A DNA stretch of 64,000 bases from Anaeramoeba flamelloides (Eukaryota; Metamonada; Anaeramoebidae), in assembly GCA_027625915.1 (NCBI GenBank), contig JANTQA010000029.1, forward strand, positions 4,588,001-4,652,000, given 5' to 3'. The translations under genes were made by a program, and so were the position numbers. Position 1 is the first letter of the stretch. Every line of letters starts with the position of its first letter. The notes beneath the pieces are model-generated. The model was not told where the DNA came from. It ran no database searches and saw only the letters and a program-made list of their open reading frames with translations. Below are positions 34,228 through 45,230 of this stretch, piece by piece.

Positions 34228-34464
34228 CTATTTGTTGCAAAATAAATGGAACAAAATTTTCATTCAGCTTTCCACAAAAAAAGATTTTATCGATAATCAG
34301 GGGAAAATTTCAGATTTTTAATTCTTATAAGAAGCTTAAATTATTCATTAACCTTCGAGAATTGTGTCCTTTGGAGAATTTATTTTAATTCTTGGTGTTT
34401 TTTGATTTTTTTATTTTAAGAAATTTGAATGAAAATTTTGATCTTTTTATTTTACAATTAACTG
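34228..34464. mobile_element. MITE family H, copy 2
   Basis: A 237-bp element with TA on each side (34226-34227, 34465-34466). The left end CTATTTGTTGCAAAATAAAT and right end TTTATTTTACAATTAACTG are paired. It lies about 460 bp from copy 1 in the same orientation. A 60-residue frame across its left arm is a by-product of the repeat. Confidence 0.78.
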
Positions 34465-34466
34465 TA

Positions 34467-35294
34467 TTTTTTACATCTTTGAATATTAATATTTCAACCT
34501 TCGAATTCGTGGTGGAATGATAATTATTTTCTGGAGATTTTTTTATTATTTTTACTTTTACAATAGATACTTTTTTGCTTGATTAAATTTATAAATAGTA
34601 CTACTTTACTAAACTATTTTTTAGAGACACTTGAAGGAATAGTCATTAATAGGATTTATATTCAATAGTAAAATACTTTAACTTTAGACTTCTCAATGGT
34701 CTACCTTACTCCCTTAAAATAGGAAATTATTCGAACTTTTTATCTTTTTTCAATTCTGAAATCTGAGTTCGATTTGTGTTCTTCGTTCACTACCAAAATA
34801 CACACACAAAAAAACGACTAAATAAATAAATAGAGAGGTGAAATTTCAGATTCCATTTATTTTGAGAATCAATTAGTATTTGAAAAAGAAAAAAGAGCAA
34901 ATAAAGAAAAAAATTTTTTCCGATTCAAATCTCTGTTTTTTTTAATCTTGGAAAGAAAATTCATAAATGATTTGAAAAGTAATTTATTTGTAAACAACAC
35001 ACAAGTCGTTGATTTTTTACAATTCTGATGATTAAGAATTTTGAAATAAAATATTAATTAATTTTTAATTGCCTTTCAGTTCCCTTCTCTCTTTTCCATA
35101 ATGCTGAATCTTTAAACAAACAATGACAACTCTGAAAAAACAAGAACTTTTTTTGATTTGTTGAAATATTAAAACCCCATTTTAAAGGCAATTTGCCAGT
35201 GTCGTAGTTTTATTTGCATAATCAAATTTTTAAGAAATAAAAAAAAAATAACAAAAAACTCTTTCATTTTTTCACTTCAAAACCTTTTCACAAG
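34467..35294. other. Intergenic, upstream of the CAP-Gly/RasGEF gene
   Basis: AT-rich spacer holding the presumed promoter of the gene starting at 35295. No repeats or regulatory motifs recognised. Confidence 0.45.
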
Positions 35295-38200
35295 ATGAAT
35301 TCTTTTGAAATTGGGAATCGTATTATTTATGAAGACCATTTGGGTACTATAAAGTTTATTGGTTCTACTACGCTCTCCGAACAAACATGGTATGGGATAG
35401 AACTGGAGGAAAAAGGTACTGGCTCTCTTTCTTATCAAAGAATTTTCTCTTTTTTCGCGATTTATAAAAAAAATAAATAAAAAAAAAAATTTTAAAATTT
35501 TCTTGTTTATTTTCACTAAAAGTTGGAGAAAATAATGGTACCATCAGGGGAATCAAATACTTTGAAGGTAAAGAGGGGTATTGTAAATTTGTTTTAGGTG
35601 AGGACATAATCTCTTTGTCTGCACCAAAAACACCAAGAAAAAAAAAAAATAATAAATTAAAAAGAAAATCAAGATCCTTCAAGACTTTGAATTACAAACA
35701 CAAAGATTTCACAACTTCGTCATTGAGCGATCTTAATCTTCACAAGAAAAAGAAAAAAAAAAGGAGCAAGAGCAAAAACAAGAGTAAGAGCAAGAGCAAG
35801 AGCAAGAGCAAGAATAAAAACAAAAACCGAAACCAAAACAGAGTCAACCTCAGAAATGCAAGAACACCACCAATGAAAAAAACAATCTCTTCGACCTCAA
35901 TTGAACAAGAGTTTGTTCGAGTATCACCTGTACTCAAGAACTTCCAAAAGAATCGATTGGTGAATGTCATGAGAAGATCAAGATCCGTCAATAGGGATAG
36001 CACAACACCAAAAAACGAGAACCAATGGCAACCTGTTTTGGTTGCAGAATTACAATCAAAAAAGAAAAAAACAAGATCATTAAAAAAAACATTCAAAAAA
36101 TCAAAAAAGTCACACAAAAAGAAAACAAAACCAAACCAAAACAACAAATACTTTGAAGAAATTCAAGCAAAATATTCCAAAAAAAGTAAAAAATTTCTTG
36201 ACTTATTTCTTCTTAATTTCATTTTTGTTGAATTCAAGATGTTTTTGTTGTCGACCAGTTAGTCTGAACCGATTAAAGTCGTTTTAAAAAAGTGTGACAA
36301 AAAAAGTTTTATTAATCAAGCCCTGAAAAAGAGGTCGATTGAAGTTTATTCTACAGTTTTTATGGGTAATATTGAAAACTTTTCAGCCACACATTTTTTA
36401 AAATGACTCTGCCTACTTTTTAGTCCAACAAACCAAAATAATAGTGATACCAATTAAATTAAATATTTGAAACAGGGCCATTATTGGAGAGTTAAACTCT
36501 CATTTCAAATAAAAGGGCACAGAAATTTTCAAGAATTATTCATAATTGAATCAAATCAATTGTAGTATCATTCTAAAATATAAAAAACTCTTTAAAACAT
36601 AAAAAAACAATCAATTGAATATTTAAAACTCATTAAAACAAAAAAGATAAAAATGAAAATTAAATATTTTAAAAATTACTGTTCCCTTTTATTTGAAATG
36701 AGAAAACTCGTTTTGTAAAATGCAAAGAAAAAAAATTATAAAATCAATAAAAACCTTTGAACACGGCGAATTGGGCAAAAGTTCTTTACAAGTTATTGAT
36801 AACTCTTTACACGTCAAACTTTTGTTCTTTAAAGTCTCATTTTAAAGATAAAGCCGCAATTCATCTGGGTATTTTGTTGGAATTGTTTTTTTTTCTTTAT
36901 TTTCTCTTTTTTCTTTGTTCCAGATATCAATCCAATAAATGGTCTTTCTTAATTTCTATATCTAGCTCATTCGAAATCAAACTTAAACTGTTTCCATTTA
37001 TACACTGTTAGATTATTTCCAAATTGATTTCTTCTTATCTTGTTTTTTTCATTTTCCAAATGTTCAATATCCAAAAATAAAAAAACAAAAAATGAAAAAA
37101 TGAATAATTAAAATGAAAATAACAAATAAGTAATTATCTTATGAACAATCAAATTCAATATGATTGATGATTTGAGGGGTGTGCCCTTTTGTTTGAAAAA
37201 GAGTTAACCGTTTTGGAAAAAAAGTGAAACACAGTTTTTCATTGGGAACATTACTGAAAATGAAAAGTAAAATCAATAAAAAGAAGAAACCAATTAACTT
37301 CAAATAATAACCCATTATATTATTTTCAATCAACCCAACAAATACAATTTAAATCTACTTTCTTATCGAAATCATTGATGTGGTTTTAGAGATCGCAAAA
37401 AGAGTCAATTTTTCGCACAAATTTTTAATAATTGATCAATCAAAGAAAAGCCCAGACCAAAAGATAGTATTAAAAAAACTGTTATTGTGCTGAATACTTT
37501 ATTTTGTCTCTATTTATTTATTCATTCTTTTTTTCATTTATTTTTTATTTTCATTTCCAGTTAGGTTCCCAATTAAAAACTGTGTTTCACTTTTTTTCCA
37601 GAAAGTTTATTAATAATGAAAGCTTAATGAAAGTAGTAGTTTTGTCTAACTTAAAAATTTTCATACTAGTGGTTCCAAATGTAAAAATTTTCGATTTTCC
37701 TCATAGGATTGGCAACCCCAAAAAAAGGTATTTTTTGAATTGTAACAAAATCAAGAAAAAAAAAAAAAGAAAAAAAGAAATCAAATATTTCTCAAATAAC
37801 AATTAAAATAAATTAAACAGGCTTTACATACAAAAAAAAAGTAAAAGTAACTGAAAAAGGAGAAAAATATTATTTTAAAAAATTTATTTAGTTAAAAAAC
37901 TTTCAAACTTGCTACCGCTCATAGGATTGTGTTCGGATATTTTTAAATGAGGCCAAAAGAGTTGGGTGATATACAACGTGGTTTCCTCAAGATCTAAAAT
38001 TTTTGTCCCAAATTAGATATACTTATTTAAGCAAATCAAAACTAAAATAAAAAAATTTTCATAATTCAAAATAATATTCAATTTTCTTTTTATTATCCAA
38101 TTACCATATTGTAAAAAACTTTAACATATATTATTAGGTATAAGTTCAATTGAAAACGCATTAAAAAAAATTAGTCTCGAAACAGAAAAAAAATTAAAAA

Positions 38201-38652
38201 TTAAAAAAGAACTCCAAAAAGAATTTTCATATTGTAGCCAAGAACTATTAAATTTAAAATGCAGAGATACAAACGAAAAGGAATTATCTGAAAAAGAACT
38301 ATCTGAAATTGAAAAAGATCATAAGGAAGAAGTGGAATTAGAGAAACTCTTAGAAGAGATTGAACAATTAAAAGATCAAGAAAAAAAAGCCGATCTTGGC
38401 GAAAAAAAGATTAATCAACAAATTATGCAATTTCACAAATTTTTATCATCTGTTGGTAATCCTGAATTATCAGATAGACTCATTAAAAAGCAAAAAGAAG
38501 TCATGAAAGCGACTTATTTTTATCAAGAATTAATTGATAGAAAACTACTTTTAACAAAAGAAATACAACAAACAAAATCATTAATCAACCAAAGCAAAAG
38601 GTCTCATCGGATTGAAATGGGTAATATTTTGATTATTTTTTAATTTAATTTC

Positions 38653-38683
<31 letters not shown>

Positions 38684-41600
38684 ATTTTTATTTTTAGTTT
38701 GTATTTTGATATTTTATTATAAATACCCTAAGAAAAATATCAAATGATACAAATTCTTATCATTTATGATAATTTTTCATGTTTTTATCACAAAAGATAA
38801 AGGTAAAACAATTAAAAAAGATATCTTCCACTAACGATTTAACAATATCGGATAAATTGATTTTTTTTTTATCACACTTTTATCTCATTGATTCGCATAT
38901 GTCTTTAATTCTACTTATATATTGAAAAAATTCAGATTTTTTTTTAAATTAAAATTAAAATTTTATTTTTAATCCCTATCTATTCTTTTAAATTTCATCT
39001 AATCTTTCGATTATTCTACCTATCAATTATATTTTTATTTCTTTTTAATTAGACGATTTAAAAAAAATACTAATTATTTTACAAACAGAAATTAAAAAGG
39101 CAAAAGAAAGGAAAAAACATTTTGGATCAATGGAAACCCAATCAAAAATTAATGTTAATCAATTATTAGAAAAACTTGAATCATTAAACAATAAAAAGAA
39201 TATCATTAAAAGAAGGAAATTGGATTTAGAAATAGATAAAGATAAATTTTCTTCAAAAATGGATATAGGTAAAAATTTTCTATTTTGTAACGATTAATTT
39301 AATTTACAGATAAATTAACCTTTTTATTAATTGTTTATTATTTTATTGATTTGAATTTAAATAAATAAAAAAATAATAACAAATAATATATTTATTTATT
39401 CATTGACCAATGAATTAAACATTCAAAAATAAAAAAAATAGTTTTGGAATACCGAGACAAAATTGATAGAAATGATTGGACAACAAAATTGATAACAAGA
39501 AATCCTGAAATAAAAGACCTTCGGGAAAGAATTGATCCATTAAGAAGAGCCATTGCCTTTGCGCAATATTATGGCAGTTCAAAAGTCCAATTAAACAAAC
39601 ATTTAACAAAACAAATAATCAATCAATTAATAATGCAACATCTAGAATTCGAAAATAGAAAAGAATGTAGAAAAATTATTGAAAAAACAACTTTCACAAT
39701 TTGTAAGTAATTTACCATTTTTATTTTTTATTTTTTATTTTTTATTTTATTGTTAGGTTAATTTTTAAATAACGGAATATTAAATTATTTACTTTCGATA
39801 AAACAAAAAACATAAATGTTTTTTTCATTTTTTTTTTATCAATAAATAAAATGAAAACAAAATTTTTGATTTTTTATAAATCAAAAATAGATCAAATCAA
39901 TTTTAAAAAAAATTAATCAAATTATTTTAAATATATATATATATATAAAGAATCAAAAAAAACTAAACTCAATTTCAATATATATTCAAATCAGAAAAAA
40001 ATCAAAAATTCAATTTTTTTTTTCTAAGAATCAGCCAATATAAGGTTAATTAAAAATAAGAGAAATAATATACTTTGGGATTGAGTAGATATCCATAATT
40101 GGAATAACTTTACAGATGATAAATTTTCTAAAAAAAAATAAAATGCCAAAAAATTGTTGACCTTTCATTGAAATGCCTCATGCTGTGTAAAATTTCTCAA
40201 GTTCTATTGGAAAATTAAAAGTGTTAAAAATAAGATTTTTTAATAGTAAATATATTTATTTTCAAAAACATTACCTATCCTCAATTTTCTTAATGTTTAT
40301 TGGTATTTTCAAAGATTTTTTTTTTTCAAATTGTCTTTCATAAAAAAAAAAGGATAAAAAAAATTTAAAGGAAATAAATAAAAAAAGAAAAAAGAAAAAA
40401 AATAAATTTGATGAAATTAGAAAAAATGATTTTGATAGGCAAATTGAAAAATTTATTTTGATGTAGTATTTGAAAAAATGAAACTTGATCTACAAAGTGA
40501 AAAATTATTTTGAAAATTATATAGAATAAAATTCATACAATTTGTTTTTATATAGCCAATATCCCCTCCCCCCTTTTACTGAAAAACAGTTTATTTTGAA
40601 AATGAGAATATTGAAATTAAATAATTGATGAAAATATTTTTTGTTTTTCTAATTGTTTAAATATTTCCATAATTTTTTTAAAAAACAAACTTTGATCAAT
40701 TTGGAATTTGCTCTAATTGTTGAATTTTAAAGATTTCTTTTTTTTTGAAACTTTCCCAGAAAAATATTTAAATAATCGAAAATTTTATGAAAAAATGAAA
40801 ATAATAAAAAATTCATTACTTAATGAGATTTTTCTCCATGATTTTATAAAAATTGTAAAAAAAACACCGTTTTAAATGATATTTAGAAACGATTCAACAC
40901 TTAGTAATTTTGTATTAAAAATTTGAATTTAAATCATTTTTTTCTTTCTTTCAGTACATATGAAGTTATTTTGGAAATAATTCATTTTATAATGTTAAAA
41001 TGGTTATCTTAAATGGGATTAGTTATTAATTATTTATGGAAATACGTTCTGGCCTAATTTAATGGAATAGAGATAAACCCCAATTCAAAAATTTTAAAAC
41101 ACCAAAATTCGATTTGTGAAAAAAAAAAACTTATTTAATCAATTCAAGAAGATTTACCAAATTAGAACTATTCTCTAATTGAAATGTTAACACTTATTTA
41201 TAAATTACAATACTCACAAAACAAAAAATAAATAATTATCAATACAAATAAATCAATGGTGTGTTAAAAATTTTGGAGAGAACAAAACAAAAAAATACTT
41301 TGGTAAATATGTCGAAATTCTATTAGGAATATTGATCGATCAAATTTAGATACTACCAAATAATTTTATTTGAGTTCTTCTATTTGGAACAACTCAACTT
41401 TAACCTAAAATCGATGTTGAAAAAAATTTTGATCGAACTAAACAAGTTAGGTAATTCAAAAAATGAAATGAAAAAAAAACTAAAAAGATGAAAAAATGAT
41501 TTTCATATTTCACAAAAATCAAAATTGTTTTCCAATTTGAATGAAATTGTATTATTGTAATTCTTTGGAACATTTTAGCTGTGTGGAAAATTTTGAATTT

Positions 41601-44600
41601 TAGTTTAGATTATTTTTGATATAAATATTCTCTATTTATTTTTTTTTTAAATAAGATTTTAATTGATTGTTTTCTCATAATAATAATTCAAGGTTTTAAA
41701 TATATATATATATATATATATATTTCTGTAATCTCTTTGATCTTTATAAACTTTAGATAAAAATTACTGAACATTATTCATCTTAATGTGTCATTATAAC
41801 AGATATTCAAAATTTTCATGTGATTAAGATCCATATTTTTATATTCATGAAAGAATTGTTTTTTTTAATTAAGAAAACATTCGGTACGAACTGAACGATT
41901 TTTTCATTTACTAGTTATTATCATACTTTAAAATCATTAAATAAATCAAATAACAATACTTTTCCTATAATTTAAAAAATATCGCCACCAAACAACTCTA
42001 TAATCTCTAATAAACATATTAATAAATCAGAACAATGATAAAAAAAAATACAAATAAAAAATGAAAAGAAAATAAAAAATTTACTGTTTCTTTTTTTAAA
42101 TAAATTTGGTTTTGAGAAAATGAATATGAACAAAACAGTTTGTGATAATATAAAGCACATTTAACACAAAATCAATGTATTGTAGAATTGATGTAATACC
42201 ATAATTTCTTTTTAAATATTTCCAACAATAATAAAAATGCCCTCTTGAATTATTGTGACTCAAGATCTGAATACTATTAACTTCATTTCCTTTCACAGAA
42301 TTTAAATCTTTTGTTAACCCAAAATAAAAATCAACATTATCAATTGTTTTCTGAACCATCAATACATAAATTTTATTTGTGGAAAGAATTAGCATTTTGG
42401 TAGGAATAATATAAAGCAAGCCACTTACAAGAAAAATGCTTATTTTTAAAAAGATAAGCATTTACACCTGATATATCCTATCAGCCAATCCCTATCTTCT
42501 GTTGTATAATTAATTAATAGTATGAAAGTGTTTAATTTTTTTTTGAAAGATTTCCAATATTTATTTATCATTTCAGTTAGGTTTGTTTATATTCATAATT
42601 TGTTTTTTTTTAAATTGTTGTTAAATTTTTGGTTTTGAGAAAAGGTTGAAATAAAAAAAAATAATTTCATCAAAAATGCTCATAAAATGTACATATTTTG
42701 CCTTTTTCCCTAATAAAAATAATTCTCTATCACAGTGTGGGATATACATTTAATACAGCCCTACCGAACAGCAAAAGTGTTCCGACACGGATAAAAAATG
42801 ACCTATCACAGTATGCTATCAATGTGAATCGGCATTTACCGATTTTTATTTATTTATTTATTATAAATTTATATCACATGTGATAAGATTTTTATCGAGT
42901 GTGATGAGAAGTGTGACATAAGTGTGATATCTTATTACTTGTGATATAATTTTATCACACGAAAATTTTTATTACAAGATCTCTTTGAATTTTAAGAATA
43001 AAGAGTCAAAAATTTCAAACATTACATGAACATTTTTTCTGTTTATGGAAGAATCCATTAATTCTGAAAAATTAAATTGTAATTTTCTTAACTTCTTAGT
43101 TTAAGTATCAAGAAAATCAAAAACAAAACATTGATAAAGACTATTTAATTCATTCAAATTTGTTTTTAAAACTCGAAACAGAGAAAATAATCAAAAAATG
43201 CATCATACATCCTTCATTTTCAATTTTGTTAAAAAAAAAAAAAAACACTACACTTTTTAAAAATTGAATTTAATCAGTTAGATATTTTCAAAATCATTTT
43301 AAAAGCCCATTCGATTAGAAAACCAATTTAAAATTCATTTTGGTATTTAAAAATATTTACAAGTTTTTCAATTTTTTTTAAAATTGTTAAATAGGATTCT
43401 ACCGTTTTTCTTTCAAATTTTGATAATTTTGATAATCACAGAAATCACAAAAACCAATTTTAAACAGGATCAGAAATTTCAAACTATTATTCAGACTCAA
43501 AAAGAATATAACTCTTTGAAAATTAAATGAATTTTCAAATTCAAAGATAAATACTGAAAAATAATTTACTAAAAAAATATAATGTCATTTTTTTAAAACA
43601 ATATATATATATATATATTCATGTTATTTTATTTTTAAAAACAAAAAATTAATTAAACAAAAACAAAAAAGATAATAATATTCAGTTGAGGGATAGTAGA
43701 TTGAGTACTTTATTTAGAATTTCATTAAGAGAAATAGAGAATTTATGGGATATTTTAATGACCAATAATTCTAAATTAAATCTAACACTGGAAGAAAAAA
43801 ACAATATTTTAGAAACAAAAGTTGATGAAATGGGATTAGAAATGTTTATTGATAAAAATGATGTCAATATATGGGAAGAACCACCAGATAATCCAAATAA
43901 CATTGTTTTTAAAGAAAATGATAATCATAAGATTACCAATAACATCAAGAATAATGTTATTAATAGCAGCTTTATGAATAAGGACATTAAAGGGGAACAA
44001 AACGAAATGATGAATAATGATCAAGCAAATCTAGGTGAAACAGAAAAAGAAAGAGAAAAACCATTTGAGACGTTACATTGCGCAAATATTAATAAGTTAA
44101 TTGAAAAATTAACCGATAAAAAAACTGAAGTTCAGTATAGAGATGCATTTTTGATGACTTATCAATCATTTATGAAACCAGGGTATTTGTTTGCAAAGTT
44201 AAAGGAAAGGTATAATGTTCCACATTTGAAAATGGAAGATTGGATTATTTTTAAAGATACAATCCAAATCAGGGTAATTTCTGTATTAAATAGTTGGATC
44301 AAGTTATGTTGGGCAGACATTGATGAAAAGTTATTATTTAGGATTGTTGAATTCATTAATAATACAATTGTTACGGAAAGAAATGCATCCAGCAAAAAAT
44401 TATTAAAATTAATTGATGATATGAAGGAACAAAAGCAAATGACGAGTTCGTCAACGTTTAAGGGGCAAATACCAGAGGCCATTGTTCCAAAAAATCTGTT
44501 TTCACCGAATTTCACATTGTTAGATGTGTGTGAGGAGGAATTTGCTAGGCAGTACACCCTATACATTTGTGAATTGTTTCAGAAAATTAAACCTTCAGAA

Positions 44601-45230
44601 TTGGTTACCGAGGCTTGGCAAAAAAAGGCCTTAAAATCAAAGGCAACAAATGTTTTAGCTTTAATTAACAAGTTTAATGAGTTGAGTGGGTTTATTGCTA
44701 CCATTATTGTAACGCCAAATTCTGTGAAGGAAAGGGCTAAAATGTATTCCAAATTTTTAAAAATTGGGAGGCACTTATTAGATATCCAAAATTATGACTC
44801 CCTAATGTCGATCGTCGCTGGTTATATGCATTCAGGTGTAAAAAGATTAAAATTAACAATTTCTGAAGTTCCCAAAAACATAATAAAGTATTTCCACGAA
44901 TTTAAATCAATTTTATCACACGAAAAAGGCTATCGAACATTTAGAGAACTCTTAGACAGGAAGGAGCCGCCATTAATACCCTACTTGGGCATGTTTTTGA
45001 CAGATATCACATTCATCTCAACAGGTAGCCCTGATAAAGTAAATGGGCTAATCAACTTTACAAAAAGGAAATTATTATACAATGTCGTCAGTAAAATTCA
45101 GGAATATCAAAGAGTTTCTTATAAATTTTTCCCTATTCACCAAATTCAAGTTTTATTCCGAAAAAAGCTTTACAGTATTGGTGAAAAGGAGCTTTATCAC
45201 CTCTCTTTAAAAAGGGAACCTAGAAATTAA
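35295..45230 (+). CDS. CAP-Gly / coiled-coil / LisH-like / RasGEF protein, six exons
   Basis: Predicted exons are 35295-35415, 35523-36185, 38138-38620, 39053-39268, 39442-39702 and 43672-45230. All introns are GT-AG and phase 1, giving 1100 residues. Exons 1-2 rebuild a CAP-Gly domain (about 5-70: GNRIIYEDHLGTIKFIGSTT, WYGIELEE, then GENNGTIRGIKYFEG and a G-x-C-K-F-V end), where GENNG replaces the usual GKNDG. This domain normally binds EEY/F tails of tubulin and plus-end proteins. A K/S/R-rich basic stretch follows (about 95-260), then a coiled coil (263-494). Exon 5 has a LisH-like helix pair (INQLIMQHLEFENRKECRKI) that normally dimerises. Exon 6 carries DSRLSTLFRISLREIENLWD, a RasGEF_N domain (about 714-831) and a full RasGEF catalytic domain (about 863-1091; NVLALINKFNELSGF, MSIVAGYMHSGVKRLK, IPYLGMFLTDITFI) that promotes GDP release from Ras. 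The exon 5-6 join across 3,969 nt is the least certain. If wrong, this is two adjacent genes, a CAP-Gly protein ending at 39710 and a RasGEF gene. Confidence 0.75.
36488..36711. mobile_element. MITE family G, inside intron 2 of the RasGEF gene
   Basis: Inverted ends CTCATTTCAAATAAAAGGGC and CCCTTTTATTTGAAATGAG (about 36500-36520 and 36684-36702), extended outward by AAACTC/GAGTT-like bases, about 220 bp overall. Single copy, non-coding. Target duplication not clear. Confidence 0.65.
37211..37605. mobile_element. MITE family C, copy 2, inside intron 2 of the RasGEF gene
   Basis: Arms of about 55 bp (TGGAAAAAAAGTGAAACAC, TTGGGAACATTACTGAAAAT and their complements near 37541-37603). The middle matches the element at 1867-2297 in inverse orientation. 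Non-coding. It lies within the 1,952-nt second intron of the CAP-Gly/RasGEF gene. Confidence 0.78.
41076..41605 (+). mobile_element. MITE family B, copy 3 (old), inside intron 5 of the RasGEF gene
   Basis: 530 bp, with TA at 41074-41075 and 41606-41607. It aligns end to end with 21782-22307 in the same orientation (AACCCCAATTCAAAAATTTT; ATTGATCGATCAAAT in the middle; GAATTTTAGTT at the end) but with many substitutions. It is a much older insertion than copies 1 and 2. Confidence 0.78.
42096..42461 (-). CDS. Hypothetical small membrane-type ORF inside a RasGEF intron
   Basis: A 121-residue frame from an ATG at 42461 to TAA, antisense within intron 5 of the RasGEF gene. The first 30 residues are hydrophobic (LIFLKISIFLVSGLLYII) and a second hydrophobic stretch lies at the C-terminus. 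The middle (FGLTKDLNSVKGNEVNSIQI, then HNNSRG and a WKYLKRNYG segment) is of mixed composition and looks more like real protein than the F/K/N peptides common in the spacers. I do not recognise a family. It may be a real small gene, an exon of one, or a remnant. Confidence 0.3.
   Translation of the reverse strand: MLIFLKISIFLVSGLLYIIPTKMLILSTNKIYVLMVQKTIDNVDFYFGLTKDLNSVKGNEVNSIQILSHNNSRGHFYYCWKYLKRNYGITSILQYIDFVLNVLYIITNCFVHIHFLKTKFI
42725..42965. repeat. Cluster of TATCAC/GTGATA motifs in RasGEF intron 5
   Basis: About eight TATCAC or GTGATA/GTGTGA motifs occur in 240 bp, including the palindrome TATCACATGTGATA near 42871 and a closing TTATCACACG near 42952. A weaker concentration of TATCA/GATA motifs sits in intron 3 of the same gene (38738-38890). 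It could be a repetitive remnant or a protein-binding array. Confidence 0.4.

Noticed and set aside
34206-34388. 60-residue frame similar to one at 62899-63087
   Set aside because: Both translate the arm of MITE family H. The similarity is at the DNA repeat level and not a protein family.
35740-36147. 135-residue minus frame rich in F and L
   Set aside because: Antisense of the K/S/R-rich exon 2 of the CAP-Gly gene.
37504-37806. 100-residue plus frame
   Set aside because: It crosses the right arm of MITE C copy 2 and an A-rich tract in an intron; low-complexity F/I/K peptide.
39703-39710. Stop codon at 39708-39710 as the true end of the CAP-Gly gene
   Set aside because: It lies in a perfect GTAAGT donor, and the LisH-like helix continues sensibly into the RasGEF exon. 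Kept as the alternative model.
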